Positions 45,991 through 58,171 of a stretch of 64,000 nt of DNA are shown in pieces. A program made the translations under genes and the position numbers. Origin of the DNA: Sycobia sp. Sy_11 (lineage: Eukaryota > Arthropoda > Insecta > Hymenoptera > Epichrysomallidae); NCBI GenBank assembly GCA_018907035.1, contig JACCIC010000295.1:178501-242500 (forward strand), read 5' to 3'. Positions within the stretch are counted from its first letter, which is position 1; each line of letters begins with the position of its first letter. Below the pieces are notes generated by a model. The model made no database searches. It saw nothing but the letters and a program-made list of their open reading frames with translations, and was not told the origin of the DNA.

Positions 45991-46161
45991 ATGTTGTATA
46001 TATATGAACAAGCGGGAAAATTAGCTTATAATGATTCCGTGAACGGTTCTATATGCCCTACGCTTGCCCTCGCCCCCCTCTCCACTTCGTCCGACGCGTT
46101 TTAAGCCGCAGCGCAATTTTCCAATTTCCTCGCTCGGAAATTCGAACTAATATATACGTAG

Positions 46162-46166
<5 letters not shown>

Positions 46167-46207
<41 letters not shown>
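46167..46207. repeat. (TA)20 microsatellite
   Basis: Pure 41-bp TA run. Confidence 0.97.
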
Positions 46208-46210
<3 letters not shown>

Positions 46211-46320
46211 TAAAGCGCAAATTGAATGCAAATAAGGTATAGAGGGAGGCCGCTTATTTGAATACTGACAATTTGCGAAAGGTGGCGCTGAAAATGTGCA
46301 ATCGACACGCGGAAAGCTCT

Positions 46321-46322
<2 letters not shown>

Positions 46323-46362
<40 letters not shown>
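46323..46362. repeat. (AT)20 microsatellite
   Basis: Pure 40-bp AT run. Confidence 0.97.
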
Positions 46363-46365
<3 letters not shown>

Positions 46366-46900
46366 TACGTTAAAATGCAAAGAGACGTGTTTACAAGGTT
46401 TAAAAGCGAGGGCTAGAGCGCTTCCCGATGCGTTTTGCGCGCGTCCGTTTTGGGTTTTCATAAACGCTCGCGTGAGAGGCGCGCGCGCTCATGCACACCC
46501 TTCGCGGCTTGCGCCGAGGCAGCAAACCCTGCTGGCTTTCTTCAAATACCAGATTATAACGAGGCAGACGAGTCTTGAGTATGTTAATGCGCGCATTGTT
46601 ATTACGCGCGAAATTTATCTTTTCTCGCCCCGACCCACGACTGGGCCTGTGATTATCGGTAATTCGAGGGGTTGTCGGAGGCTTGCTTTGAATCCGCAGC
46701 CGGTCGAGGCCGAGGCGCGTTTGCGCGAACGGCAACTGGCTCAAATTCGAGGATACTGCCACGGAATACGTACGTTGCGGAAGCGAATGGGGGGACGAAC
46801 TTCCACGCGAACCGCAGGAAAAGCACAATGAAAAATATAAATGCCAAATCGGAGTTGTCGAACGGATAATTAGCTGAATAATTCAGTCGGCGAGTTCGAA
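46363..46900. other. CpG-rich block with long repeat-free frames
   Basis: A plus frame (46361-46831, 156 codons) and a minus frame (46828-46400, 142 codons) overlap almost fully. Neither has low-complexity sequence, but neither resembles a family I know. Fully overlapping antisense frames argue for chance openness in CpG-rich DNA. Confidence 0.35.
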
Positions 46901-48200
46901 ATGTTTCACGGTACTTGACGTGAAAATCGTCTATTCGCGCCGTAATTCAAATTAGTCGACAACAGTATTGAGCTCCTTTTGTCAATTCCATGTTTCTACG
47001 TACGTCTCGCAATATCTTTAATCTCATTTATTCGAGAATTGAAACTATGATTTAGAATTTAAACTTTATGAAATAGTACAATTATAATAATGGTCAGACT
47101 GTAATTATTCATCATCAGCCACGTAGAATCTGAAATAAAAAATTACCACGAAAAAAACAACAAATGAAAGAGAAACATTTTTATTATTATAGATACGTGT
47201 ATTTCGTGGATAGTGTTAAGACCGACAAAATTATGTTTAATTTAATTTACAACGTTCGACGTAAGAAAAATATAATGGTGTAAATTAAGGACCGGTTGCC
47301 TCCTTAACTGAACCTATTGCTATCAATCGAACTGAAACTGAAGCTAGAACAATCAGAATAATGCTCGAATTCTCGAACCTGTCCCGTTCGAACCTGTGGA
47401 TACTTCGTAGGACAATTTTCATCGCGCTGTAATGATGAAAATTCAAATTCCTCCGCACTCCTCCCCCCCCCCCCATGACTTTCTCGGCGTGAACGCCGCA
47501 TTCCGCGATGACTCTTCCAACCTTGAAAACGCTCTCTCCGGTCTCAAGTACGATTTTACGAAGACGACAAAGCGCCTCACCGCTTACGGATCCGCGCATC
47601 GATCGCGCGCGACGATCGTCGATTTCGATCTCGCGCGCCCAAGGCAATTCCAAGTTGTAGTTGATTGTTTTATTCTTTTTTTTTTTTACATATCATTTAA
47701 AAAACAAAAAGAAAAGAACAAATCATGACTAACCTGATAAAAATAGAATCATTGTGCGACGTCGACCGATCGCTGGACGGAGAGGTCGCCTACCGTATAT
47801 CTGTTTCTAATTCATCGAGTGAAAAAATTGATAAGACCAAAAAAAAAAAAAATAGAAAAAAACGAGAAAAAATGAAGGGAAAGCGAGGACGAAAATATAC
47901 GCCTGAAATTCATTCCTACCGTTAATTTTCTATTCACCCCCCCCTCTCCCATAGAGACCGATCCAGGGATCCCATTCAATGGCGGAGGGAGAAAGCGAAC
48001 GATCGACGGGATTAATCACCCGAGTAATTCGTCCGCACGTCCGTTGTTGCACGACACTGCCGGGTGTCGGAGAAAATTGTCATTTTTCGCGCCATTACAT
48101 GCGACAACATTAATTATTGCGAGGATAGTATTTTTACGTAAGGTCGGAGTTCCATCTCAAGTGATAAAATAATAAATCACAGTATATAGATAGAAGCAGT

Positions 48201-48206
<6 letters not shown>
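46901..48206. other. AT-rich then mixed unique DNA
   Basis: Contains C12 at 47463-47474, T-run near 47677-47688, A-run near 47840-47852 and C-run near 47937. The minus frame 47653-47285 (122 codons) is interrupted only by a short Gly run and is unrecognised. Confidence 0.4.

Positions 48207-48244
<38 letters not shown>
48207..48244. repeat. (GA)19 microsatellite
   Basis: Pure GA run. Confidence 0.96.
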
Positions 48245-48247
<3 letters not shown>

Positions 48248-48269
48248 CCGGATTAATACCGATACTTTG

Positions 48270-48271
<2 letters not shown>

Positions 48272-48319
<48 letters not shown>
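48272..48319. repeat. (AT)24 microsatellite
   Basis: Pure 48-bp AT run. Confidence 0.97.
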
Positions 48320-48323
<4 letters not shown>

Positions 48324-48404
48324 CTAATCTCACCTTTACGTATCTCTATTTCCTTCTTTATACTGTAAAAAATATAATAAAAGACAGAAGAATATATTAA
48401 TAAA

Positions 48405-48436
48405 TAAACAAACAAGCAAGCAAGCAAACAAGCAAA
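48405..48436. repeat. (CAAG/CAAA)n tetranucleotide tract
   Basis: AAACAAACAAGCAAGCAAGC-type units. Confidence 0.9.
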
Positions 48437-49736
48437 AAAAAGAAACGGTATTATTCATCGCGTCGCTTTCGTAATTGATTCGCGTCATGAAGTGACATAA
48501 TGCGTGCGTGTGTACCTCGGCAATCTATAAAACTATTTATATTTATATTATATATTTATATACGGGAGCGAGCTTTTCCGGGATCACAATTTCATTACGT
48601 TTAAGCGTTTTTATATGCCTCGTACGAGCGCGCGTTTGCAATTGCAAAAGTACGCGACTATAACGGTTCTGCGGATCGTTACAATTGCGCGAGAAAATAC
48701 CTGAAAGAGGACGATAAGGAAAAAGTAACCAGCTTTTATACGTTTTTTTATTTATCTTGTCTATTTTGATAGTCTTTGTCTATACAAACACACACACACA
48801 CACACATATGGACTAGGGTCTGATGTCATACTTTTAAATATGGACGTGATATTATTATTCGAAAATGGCACAAGCCCCCGGGACGTTTCACGCTGGAGCT
48901 GACCTCGCGATGTAAGCAAAAGGAGGTTTGATAAAAAAAAATTTTTTTTGCATAAGGATATAATAATAAGAATGAAATCGAATTATACAGAGTAACGATT
49001 AAACGGCAAAATACTTTAACTGTAGGGGTATCTGCGCTCGCGGCAGATGATTTCCAAATCTTTTCTGATCGACCGTCTTCTTTTCGACAAATGGTAATAT
49101 TAATCGCCTTCATTAAAACAAAAAAACAAAAAAAGAAAGGAAATGAAAAAAGGAAAGTTAACAGACCAATTATTTTAAATCGATAATGAATCGCATTTTT
49201 TCTAGGCTTTATTAAGTTGCGAATGACTTTCGCAACGAATCACAAAATTAAATCATTAAAAAGTTATTTGGATACAAATGTCTTTTAAGATCCTCGGCTT
49301 TCGTGCAATCTAAAGGAGGTCGGTCATCGATAGCAAAAAAGTTGTGTGTGCATAATTGTATGCTATTGTATATATGTGTGTCTATGTATATATGCGCCTT
49401 TCCGCGACTGATGATGTGTTTCCTGTCCTAGAGGAAACACATGTGTTCCCCGTCCTTACGTATTCCGAGTAGACGTAAATCATTTAGCTCCGAGCGAATG
49501 AAATTTCGACGATAGATCTTCACCTTGAATAATTCGAATCGTACAATATCAACGAGTACGGAATTCAACGATTTATATATATATATATATGATAAAACTT
49601 TTAATTCGATAAGAGAATTAAATCGACAATATATGGGTGGGCGAGGATGAATTGCAGAAAAATTCGCCCATACATGAGAGTGCTCGCATGCGATACTGAA
49701 AATTCGGGATAGGAGACCACCGAGGTCAACTAAAGG

Positions 49737-49739
<3 letters not shown>
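48437..49739. other. Unique DNA
   Basis: CA run at 48788-48807 and a short TA run at 49575-49590. Best frame outside repeats 95 codons (minus, 49113-48826), unrecognised. Confidence 0.45.
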
Positions 49740-49780
<41 letters not shown>

Positions 49781-49820
49781 GTATATATGTGTCTATGTAT
49801 CTATGTACGTATATATGTGT
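49740..49820. repeat. (TA)18 followed by a 28-bp direct duplication
   Basis: TA to 49776. ATGTACGTATATATGTGT then occurs at 49775-49792 and 49803-49820, a 28-bp period. Confidence 0.92.
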
Positions 49821-50015
49821 TTTCATGCGTATTTATGTTGTTACACCACATGCTACCGTGGTAGGCCGCGGCTTTCCAAGAAACATCCGTGCGCGGTGCT
49901 CGAAAGCGTGAAAGTGCCGCGCGACGCTCCGACCGCGCGAGCGTAATGGTCAAGGTAATGGAACGAATGGGCGGGGTGTCGGGGATAGGATCGGAAATAT
50001 GCCGCGCACGTATAT

Positions 50016-50018
<3 letters not shown>

Positions 50019-50067
<49 letters not shown>
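50019..50067. repeat. (TA)24 microsatellite
   Basis: Pure 49-bp TA run. Confidence 0.97.
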
Positions 50068-50069
<2 letters not shown>

Positions 50070-50461
50070 GAGGATGTATTGTGCGATCGATAGATTACAT
50101 ACACCCCTTAGACTATAAACATATATATGTATATATGGAGGGTCGAGAGAGGCACGCGACCGAGCGGCTATAACGGGCTATATACGGTCAATAAGAGGGT
50201 CAGTGCGGCGTTCCCGTGAGCTTCCTCCTCCGTTATCGCGTGCGCGGCCGGCTCTCTGGGACATATGATTTTTTTTTTCTCGAAATACGGCCTGTGCCGT
50301 GTATATATATATATTCCGATCCCCCGTGTATATATGTATATATAGTAAAAGGGGGCGGGGAATTAATTGCGCTGATATCGGATACTTTGGTGCATGACTT
50401 TCGCGAGCGTGTTATATACGGTGCGCTTGTGCTTCGAGGTTCGATATCAATATACATATAA

Positions 50462-50467
<6 letters not shown>
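50068..50467. other. Unique DNA
   Basis: T-run at 50270-50279 and short TA runs at 50301-50312 and 50326-50343. No gene recognised. Confidence 0.4.

Positions 50468-50521
<54 letters not shown>
50468..50521. repeat. (AT)27 microsatellite
   Basis: Pure 54-bp AT run. Confidence 0.97.
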
Positions 50522-50524
<3 letters not shown>

Positions 50525-51445
50525 TATTCTCTCCGTGTGCCACAAGCATTTCCGACTAAGGATGGAATTTTTTTAGTTTCGATCTTGAATGATTTCGCTG
50601 GTATTATCTTAGTAGGTACTTTAGGATGATTTTTGGATACACATTGTTGGAATATTAAATAGGTATAAGTGTGTTTATGTATGTAGCAAACTATTGGAGT
50701 ATATTTTAAACAGAATACCTGGTCGTTCACGGAATCGTGCGCTTTATCATTCGAATACGATCAGTGTGACAGACGAGTGAACGACCGAATGTGTCGTTCT
50801 GTTGTGTTTGAACGACTGAATTACGACTGAATCTGTTTACCCGCTGCACCGAAATTTCGTAAATAAGGATAAAGAATATGTAGATAGAATTTTTCGGGAG
50901 AAAAGCAGGAATTTCATTGAATTTCTAATGTACGTAAAGACTTTTCGTCGTAATCTGTCCATCTGCGAAGGGTTGAAACAGTATTGCATATTCAATGGTA
51001 ATTCCCTTCATTTTCATTAATAACGATACAATACAGTATTTGGTACAGAGCAGAGTACTCGGTATTTAAGTTTAATTGTTTATTTATTCATTTATTTTCT
51101 GAACTCTGAAAAAAGCCAACTGCGTTAATTTTTTTGTACGATGTATTATAATGTCATCGAAATTTTTAAAAAACGGGACTAAATTAATGGTAAAGACATA
51201 TTTCTTATTTTGTCAAATAAAATCTCGTTTTCTTTGAATGTTAAGTTTTATAAGAAGCGAGCAATAAGCGAGGAAACGGATTAAAAGTAAACGCACACCT
51301 GTCAAACCAACTGGCCAAGTACGTAATCTCCTTCTTTCTTTCTTCTAATACCTACTGTATATGCGTATCACGCTGACATTCTCGAGAAAAGAACAACAAC
51401 CCAATTTTAACGTACTAATTATTATGGACGAGACAGTCTATTCAT

Positions 51446-51449
<4 letters not shown>
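50522..51449. other. AT-rich unique DNA with a heptamer cluster
   Basis: Four copies of GAACGAC or its complement fall within 50722-50816, two of them forming a 7-bp hairpin. Otherwise nothing recognised. Confidence 0.5.

Positions 51450-51498
<49 letters not shown>
51450..51498. repeat. (CT)24 microsatellite
   Basis: Pure 49-bp CT run. Confidence 0.97.
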
Positions 51499-51504
<6 letters not shown>

Positions 51505-52358
51505 GTTCTCTCCCCGCGTACCCATCCCCATTCTCCCCTCCTCTCACCCCATCTCATTCCCCATACGAATATCAAAGTCACGGCACGCGCGCTACGAGTC
51601 CTCCTCCCCAAAAACCAAGCCCGTGTCAGAGCCCGCGAGTCCGCGACAAACCCAATATATATCGCGAGAAAACGTTCGGCGCCCTTTATCATATCTTCCA
51701 CTCGTCCCGATCGCCTGTTTGCGTCCGTACGTCATTTACGCCATCGTTAGTGCACCAATGCGACTTCGTTCGAACTGCCGATGCCGGAGCGAGAGGAGAG
51801 CGTGCTTTTATCCACGTTTTTATAGTTTTCGAAACCAATTCCAATTTCTAATATGGTAATTGGATTGGAGAAGTAATTGATTTTCATCAACGATGGTGTG
51901 CGACAATGATGTCGAGGCCGTCAATTTACTACATATTTTTTCTCGTCCACAGCCTCCGAAATTACGTGCTTTGAAAAATAAAAATAATATAAGATCGATA
52001 ATAATAAAAAGTATCAGATTCAAAATTAGGTATGGAAATTGTAAAATAATAATTAAAACGACCTGCCAAGGAATCGAGGCAATAAGTAATACCGATGGTT
52101 ACTAACGGTCACTTTCATGAAAATATCATTTTCACGAAAAAACTCCATCACTAAATTTCGCACTCCCATCGCTCGTATTATTCATTTTCAGATAGTTAAA
52201 CGTTACCGATCATCGGCATCTTATTCAACTCACTCGATTCTTCGAATTAGAAAACGCTTCGAGCGACGAAAGAAGAAACATTCGCGCAGGTGCACAAAGT
52301 ATTGGCTGCGTCCTCCTTGGTGAAAGTCCCATCTAACGATATGTCACTTAAATATATA

Positions 52359-52372
<14 letters not shown>
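51499..52372. other. Unique DNA
   Basis: Pyrimidine-rich to about 51560, then moderate to AT-rich. Frames up to 78 codons outside the CT array, unrecognised. Confidence 0.4.

Positions 52373-52417
<45 letters not shown>
52373..52417. repeat. (AT)22 microsatellite
   Basis: Pure 45-bp AT run. Confidence 0.97.
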
Positions 52418-52418
<1 letters not shown>

Positions 52419-53562
52419 GCACGATATCTCCCGTTTATAAATTCAGTGACGAAAGTCCGTGGACGTAACGCGCGCACGGCCGGGCTAATCGAATTCGAGC
52501 CCAATAAAACGCGTAAAACGTATCGAGCGATGCTGCAATTTGAAGCCGCTACGTTATCTCCGAAACCGATCTCGTCTAACGCGACGGCCCGGCTCGCGCG
52601 CACGGGGCCCAAGAAATTGCCCGAGACTCGTTGTGAAATGCCTGGGTCTCTCGTCAGGGGGCGCGTGTCGGACGGTCGCAGTACCGTCTCACGTGATTAT
52701 GCAGCCGGCCAATTTGAGTGGTCGGGGCTTCGCGCGATCGTGAAAGAATCGCGGGGGGAATCGGGCGCAATGGCGCTGTACATAATACTAGAATTACGTT
52801 TCTATGGGACAGCTGCTAATCGAGACGGGACGCGCGTCTCGGGAATCCTCCTTCAATCCTCCCGCTTGTCCCATCGTCGTTAATCCCGCCGATCGCGATG
52901 ATAATCGACTCGTAATTCTTTCCTTCCTTTCTTCCATTTCTTTTCTTTCAGTCCTTCGTTGCTCTCCAACTTCTTCGCGATTTCTTTCGCATCGACGTCG
53001 ATGTAAAACAGGATCGATCTGGGGGGGGGGCGACTCCCTCTCCCCCTCTTTTTGACATCGCTCCGCCCCTCGCTGGATCTGTGCGGGACGAGCCAGGCAG
53101 ATTATCGCAGACGCGTCGGTTGACAACTGGTTGGCTGGCCGAACGCGCGCTCTTGCCAGAGCTCGCGAGATCGATGCCAATTATGGAGCTGTATGGGCGG
53201 GAGCTAGAGGGGGGGGGGAGACAGGCAAAGATAGCGCGAGACGAAAGAAAGAGAAAAAGTTTCCACGAGTTTTTCTGGAATTCGCCGGCGAGAGTGAAAA
53301 ATCGCCGTGTACACCTACCCGAACGCGGGTGTAAGTATTATTAGATAAGCGTATGCGTGTGCGTGTGGGCATAGGCGTAAGCGCGCGCGCGCACACAGGT
53401 ACACGAACAAACGCGTGTTCGTAGGCAAAAAATGGAAACCGGCAAACCAGCTACTCGATATATCGCGCTAGCTTATCAGATGTCTTATTTTAAGCTTTAT
53501 GCTAATTCCAATCTGTTCGCTCTCGGCAAATAAGAAGTCGTTCTCTCTGTACACCCCACCCG

Positions 53563-53569
<7 letters not shown>
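52418..53569. other. CpG-rich block
   Basis: Long frames on both strands (up to 197 codons plus, 128 minus) match nothing known. G10 runs at 53021-53030 and 53209-53218; CG alternation at 53382-53396. Confidence 0.4.
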
Positions 53570-53595
<26 letters not shown>

Positions 53596-53602
53596 CCTCT
53601 CT
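53570..53602. repeat. (CT)n microsatellite
   Basis: CT run with one CCC interruption. Confidence 0.95.
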
Positions 53603-53769
53603 ATACCGATTAACTTGTGTAATATTTAAATTGGCTGCACAACACGATTTGAGGCTTCTTGAAAAATGCACGGAGCTTTGAATGTATGTATGTATATAGA
53701 TATGCATATGCTTTAAATAACGACGCGATCCCAAAATAAATTCTCGTTTTATCGGCCGAGCTCGATCCT

Positions 53770-53771
<2 letters not shown>

Positions 53772-53829
<58 letters not shown>
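53772..53829. repeat. (AT)29 microsatellite
   Basis: Pure 58-bp AT run. Confidence 0.97.
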
Positions 53830-53832
<3 letters not shown>

Positions 53833-54154
53833 CGCGCCTCTCGTCCTTTTATTCGATGCGCGATATAAATGTATATCAAGCGAGTTTACGAGGAAAAAGC
53901 GAAGCCGAGAAGGCGTTTTCCAATGGATATAATAAATTTTTTTTGCTCCGTCCTCCTCCTCCCGGGGCGACGGAATGAAATCTATAAAGAATCGGTCGGG
54001 CGACGTTACGCGCGCGCAGGCGCGCACGCCCTTACGAGATAATCTCGCGCACGGGAGCGTAAAACAAACATGAAATAAGCCATTGGACCGATTGAAATAA
54101 ATAAAATCGGAGGATTAATTGTCGCCGAAATCGACCGGCAATTGCAGAGACTGA

Positions 54155-54430
54155 GCGAGAGAGAGAGGGAGAGAGAGAGACTGAGACTGTGAAGTATATA
54201 CTCTGCACTCTTAAGCAAGAAAGACGGAGAAACTATAGTTGTAAGACAGAGCGAAAGGGACAAAAAGAGCGAATGAAAGGGAGAGAGAGAGGTAGAGAGT
54301 GAGGGAGAGAGATAGAGAGAGAGAGACTTACTCGCATTGAAACCGGTCGTGGCGGGGATCCCAATAAAAAGCAAGAGTCGTCGAGGAAGAGAAAAAGAGA
54401 CGGCAAGACAGAGGGAGAGAGGGAGAGTGA
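54155..54430. repeat. Purine-rich GA tracts
   Basis: Repeated short GA/GGGA runs (54155-54190, 54278-54326, 54411-54430) within unique sequence. Confidence 0.85.
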
Positions 54431-54504
54431 GGAGCGTACAACCAGCAGCACACACCGCGCAGTGTTTAATACGAAGAAAAATGAGGTGCTGCTCGATACT
54501 CTTT

Positions 54505-54554
54505 CTTTCTCTCTCTCTCTCTGTCTCTCTATCCCTGCTCCCTCTCTGCTTACG

Positions 54555-54587
<33 letters not shown>
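54505..54587. repeat. (TC)n arrays
   Basis: Two TC runs (to about 54530 and 54559-54587), complementary to the GA tracts upstream. Confidence 0.92.
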
Positions 54588-54591
<4 letters not shown>

Positions 54592-54684
54592 GTCCGAGAT
54601 TCTGCCTAGCGCGTCGATGACTTTTTACAGTTGAAAGCAGCATACACATCGGCATACGCGCATGTACTGGTATAGCATACATAC

Positions 54685-54689
<5 letters not shown>

Positions 54690-54727
<38 letters not shown>
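54690..54727. repeat. (AT)19 microsatellite
   Basis: Pure AT run. Confidence 0.97.
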
Positions 54728-54729
<2 letters not shown>

Positions 54730-54976
54730 AAAGTGTGCCATACTATACTGTAGGACAACAGAAAATCCAAAGTTATTTCGTAAAGTTCGCGTGTGTCGCG
54801 TTGGCGCGTGGTACGGGTAATCCGCGGGCGCTCGCGCTCGCGGTGCATCAGTGTGATCCGCGAGAATTGCGAAGGCGCCCGAGCTGCAGACAGAGCGCGA
54901 TTGCCGTACGAAAATCACGAGGCGCGAAAGAGCGAATGTACGCAAACTCCGTACTGTCGCGGCTGATAGGATCTCC

Positions 54977-54980
<4 letters not shown>

Positions 54981-55030
<50 letters not shown>
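54981..55030. repeat. (TA)25 microsatellite
   Basis: Pure 50-bp TA run. Confidence 0.97.
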
Positions 55031-55034
<4 letters not shown>

Positions 55035-55112
55035 AGACGATAAAATTTGCCAATAGTTTACAAACAAATTCCGTATGGATGCCACACAGAAGGAGTGGAG
55101 TAGAAAGGTGTA

Positions 55113-55115
<3 letters not shown>

Positions 55116-55162
<47 letters not shown>
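55116..55162. repeat. (TA)23 microsatellite
   Basis: Pure 47-bp TA run, third of a cluster within 480 bp. Confidence 0.97.
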
Positions 55163-55169
<7 letters not shown>

Positions 55170-56120
55170 GATCCACTTGAAAACTTATATATACCGTTAG
55201 AATGTGCATGGAAGTTTTTCTAAAAGCATCCGCACGAATTGTCTTTACACCGACTCCGTAATCTCAAAATCACGAATTCAGCGCGTTTTTATGCGACAGC
55301 AGCGGGTATGAAATAAATTTAACAGCCACGCTCAACAATGTGAAAGTTGACTTTCAGCGCGACGATACTTTCCCAAATAATCGAGATCCTTGAATTTAAA
55401 CTTTTCTCATTGGAAATCCGGCAGATGTCGAAATAAATTTGCTCGCGCTCGTCTATGGCGTTTGACAATGATTTAATTATGTATAAGATATCGACAGTTG
55501 ATGTTTCAATGATCAAACCATTGTCAAGATCGAATAGGGCCTGTAACGACGTCGAGCGTTAAGCGAGTTTACCAATTTTCTGTCTTCGTTTGATCATCAC
55601 AAACTATGGCTATGAAGGCAACTGAGCCAGTTCTTATTGGTCATTAAAAATAAAAAAATTCTAAATTAGATGAAAGATGCATGTAAAAAACGAAATAAAT
55701 CATTTTGGCTGTAGTCGACGAGGATAAATGAAATTGCATATAATTAACTTGATGGGAAGATTCTCTAGCACGTGAACAATGAAATAAAGGTACGACTAAA
55801 ATTCAAACCAAGACGTAGAAAAATAAGATCAATTTAATTATCGTCCAATGAAGTCCATCAAGGAGGGAATACTTTATAGCTTCAATCTCATAATTTTACC
55901 TCGTTAATTTTTTAATTACGCATTAATTATTCAACGTGCACGATATGTATCTATATATGCTTATAAATGTATATACTTTCGGCCGGGCGATCGAGAAATA
56001 CCGTACACGACACCGGACTCGAATACCAGGAAATCCAATTCCTTGCGGTCATCCGTTGTATAATAGACTATATTCATTAATGTCACTTTTTCATTATGCA
56101 AAGAGCTCTTTTTTTACATC

Positions 56121-56124
<4 letters not shown>
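55163..56124. other. AT-rich island
   Basis: Unique DNA with a quasi-palindrome TGAAAGTTGACTTTCA at 55341-55356. Longest frame here about 65 codons. Nothing recognised. Confidence 0.5.

Positions 56125-56167
<43 letters not shown>
56125..56167. repeat. (AT)21 microsatellite
   Basis: Pure 43-bp AT run. Confidence 0.97.
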
Positions 56168-56172
<5 letters not shown>

Positions 56173-56639
56173 GTAAACTTCTCAGGGCCGCGTGTACATA
56201 CACGATCGGGGGATTGGACAAAAGAGAAAAAAAAACTCTTAACGAACATAATACGAGCACGCGCGCGGGCCATATCGGCCAATTGCGAATTTCCGAGAAA
56301 ATTTTAATAGCCAAGAGTCGCGGCGCAAGGGGACGCTTTATTAATGGCACGAATATCGGACTCGCGGATGATTTTCTCCCCCCCCCCCGTCCCCCCCGAT
56401 CCCGGCTCACGGATCGATTATAAAGCGCGTTATTATACCGCGCACGCGGCGGCTCGATGGGAAAAATAATGACGCGATCCGGCCCCGTCGGCACGGGGTC
56501 GATGAATTTTTAATTCGATTTTCTTTTCTTTGTTTTTTTGGCGAAACGATCGGTGGAGAGGGGGTAGGGGAAGGGGGGGAGGAACACCCCGGTCTTATCG
56601 AGTGATTTAAAGCCAGGCGCGTACAAGTGCAGCACGCCC

Positions 56640-56641
<2 letters not shown>
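56168..56641. other. CpG-rich unique DNA
   Basis: C11 at 56378-56388 with a further C7. No gene recognised. Confidence 0.4.

Positions 56642-56704
<63 letters not shown>
56642..56704. repeat. Compound (AT)16(AC)15
   Basis: Pure AT passing into pure AC. Confidence 0.97.
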
Positions 56705-56706
<2 letters not shown>

Positions 56707-57152
56707 AGTATGCACGGTGTACGGAGTCGAAACCACCTCTCCTCCCGCCGGACGAGGGGAGTCGGGAGTTCATCGAACGACGTACCGCCGACGCCGCCGG
56801 CTTTTTCGTCGTCCTCCCGCTTCCCCTCCTCCTCCTTCTCCACCTCGTCCAGGGTTCGGGTTTTTTTGTTTTGATCCCAGCGGGGCTGCGCGGCGATCGG
56901 CGATACCTTGCGCTCGCCCTCGTGCGCTTACGCGCGCGCGCGCACGCACACACACACAATTGAATTATTCGGGAGGACCGCGCGCATTTTCGCCGAGCCC
57001 CTCGCAATGCCGCCCGCGGCTTCTTCCTTTTCTTACCTCGGTTCGAAATGTACATATAAAATACACCCTGACGAATAACCAGGACCACGCCCCGACCCCG
57101 TGGGAGCCGGTTGTCCCGGCCATTTATTAATCGAGCCCAAGATGCGCGCGTT

Positions 57153-57158
<6 letters not shown>
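56705..57158. other. CpG-rich block
   Basis: GC-rich with a (CG)n(CA)n tract at 56931-56958. The 250-codon minus frame crossing this region runs through GA and CA/TA arrays and is not a gene. Confidence 0.45.

Positions 57159-57227
<69 letters not shown>
57159..57227. repeat. (CT)n, 69 bp
   Basis: CT run with a single CCT interruption near 57202. Confidence 0.97.
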
Positions 57228-57529
57228 GCCTGGTCAATTATCAGTGAAATTACTTCGACCAATTGCAGTTGAAATTGTTAACAGCGCCACATGGAACCAT
57301 GAGGTTTATGCGCTTGCATTGTTCGAATAGGCACGGCTGCGTAGATTGGTTTGGTTTTTTGTTTTTTTTTTTCTGTCTAGTGTCAATAGCCTGTCGGGTA
57401 TACAATTACTTCATGTACGGCCAATAATCTGTAATAAATCTCGATAAAGAGGAAAAAAACATGAAAAAAAATTAAGTATCATGCTTAATGAACGATGCTC
57501 CACATTCTTTCGGTATAGTAATCTAACCG

Positions 57530-57553
57530 ATAATTTTCCACGTGGAAAATTAT
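57530..57553. repeat. Perfect 24-bp palindrome centred on CACGTG
   Basis: ATAATTTTCCAC is followed at once by its exact reverse complement. The centre is the canonical E-box CACGTG bound by bHLH dimers in insects, here with 9 bp of extra symmetry each side. Confidence 0.9.
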
Positions 57554-57897
57554 TTTTACGCACAATCTGCACTTTTATCGATATTAAGAATCCACAATAC
57601 GCAAGTACATGTGATATTTGTTTAAATACGATTCGACAGGTTACATTGACGATTATTATTTCTATCAAATAATTTATTATTTATCGAAATAGTAGTGAAT
57701 AAATGCAAAATTTTGGCTTCGCAATAATAACATCAACTGACTATACGATCAACTAATCGCTTATCACGATAAATTATAATGAAAATGAGTGAAACCTATT
57801 CGCTTAGAATCCTTCAAAAATAGCGGTAAAAAGAGATTTTACACTCGATTAGCTTGACGAAAATATAGATTTCAGGTTCGTATCTGCATATATAAAG

Positions 57898-58070
57898 GAT
57901 GGTTTAGGTAGGTGTAAGTTAAAATCTGTGATGACACCAACCGATGGCAGCTCGAGTGTCGCAAGTCTCGAGTTCCAGGACATTAACTACTTGCGTCGAC
58001 CATATAGGATATAGACTACAAATACAATTACGGCTTCTCGACAGCAAACCCTAAGCCTACCTAATCCATC
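57898..58070. mobile_element. Possible MITE: 15-bp terminal inverted repeats, 173 bp
   Basis: GATGGTTTAGGTAGG at 57898-57912 and CCTACCTAATCCATC at 58056-58070 are inverted copies at 14 of 15 positions. No clear target-site duplication and no second copy in the window. Confidence 0.3.
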
Positions 58071-58171
58071 ATGCGAAAACTATATCATCGGCAAAATTAC
58101 ACTGCTCTCGGATAAGTAGCGTTTGACATTTTTCTGAATATTAATCCCGATCGGTAAAAGCTGTCCACCGC

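Noticed and set aside
46361..46831. 156-codon repeat-free plus frame as a gene
   Set aside because: A 142-codon frame overlaps it on the opposite strand and neither resembles a known family, which fits chance openness in CpG-rich DNA.
52290..52883. 197-codon plus frame
   Set aside because: The first part is TA-array peptide; the rest is unrecognised and overlaps other open frames in CpG-rich DNA.
56018..56035. B-box-like TTCGAGTCC on the minus strand
   Set aside because: No A-box or tRNA stems upstream on that strand.
56510..57262. 250-codon minus-strand frame, the longest in the window
   Set aside because: It runs through GA, CA and TA arrays (RERERE, CVCVCV, IYIYIY) and has no recognisable domain.
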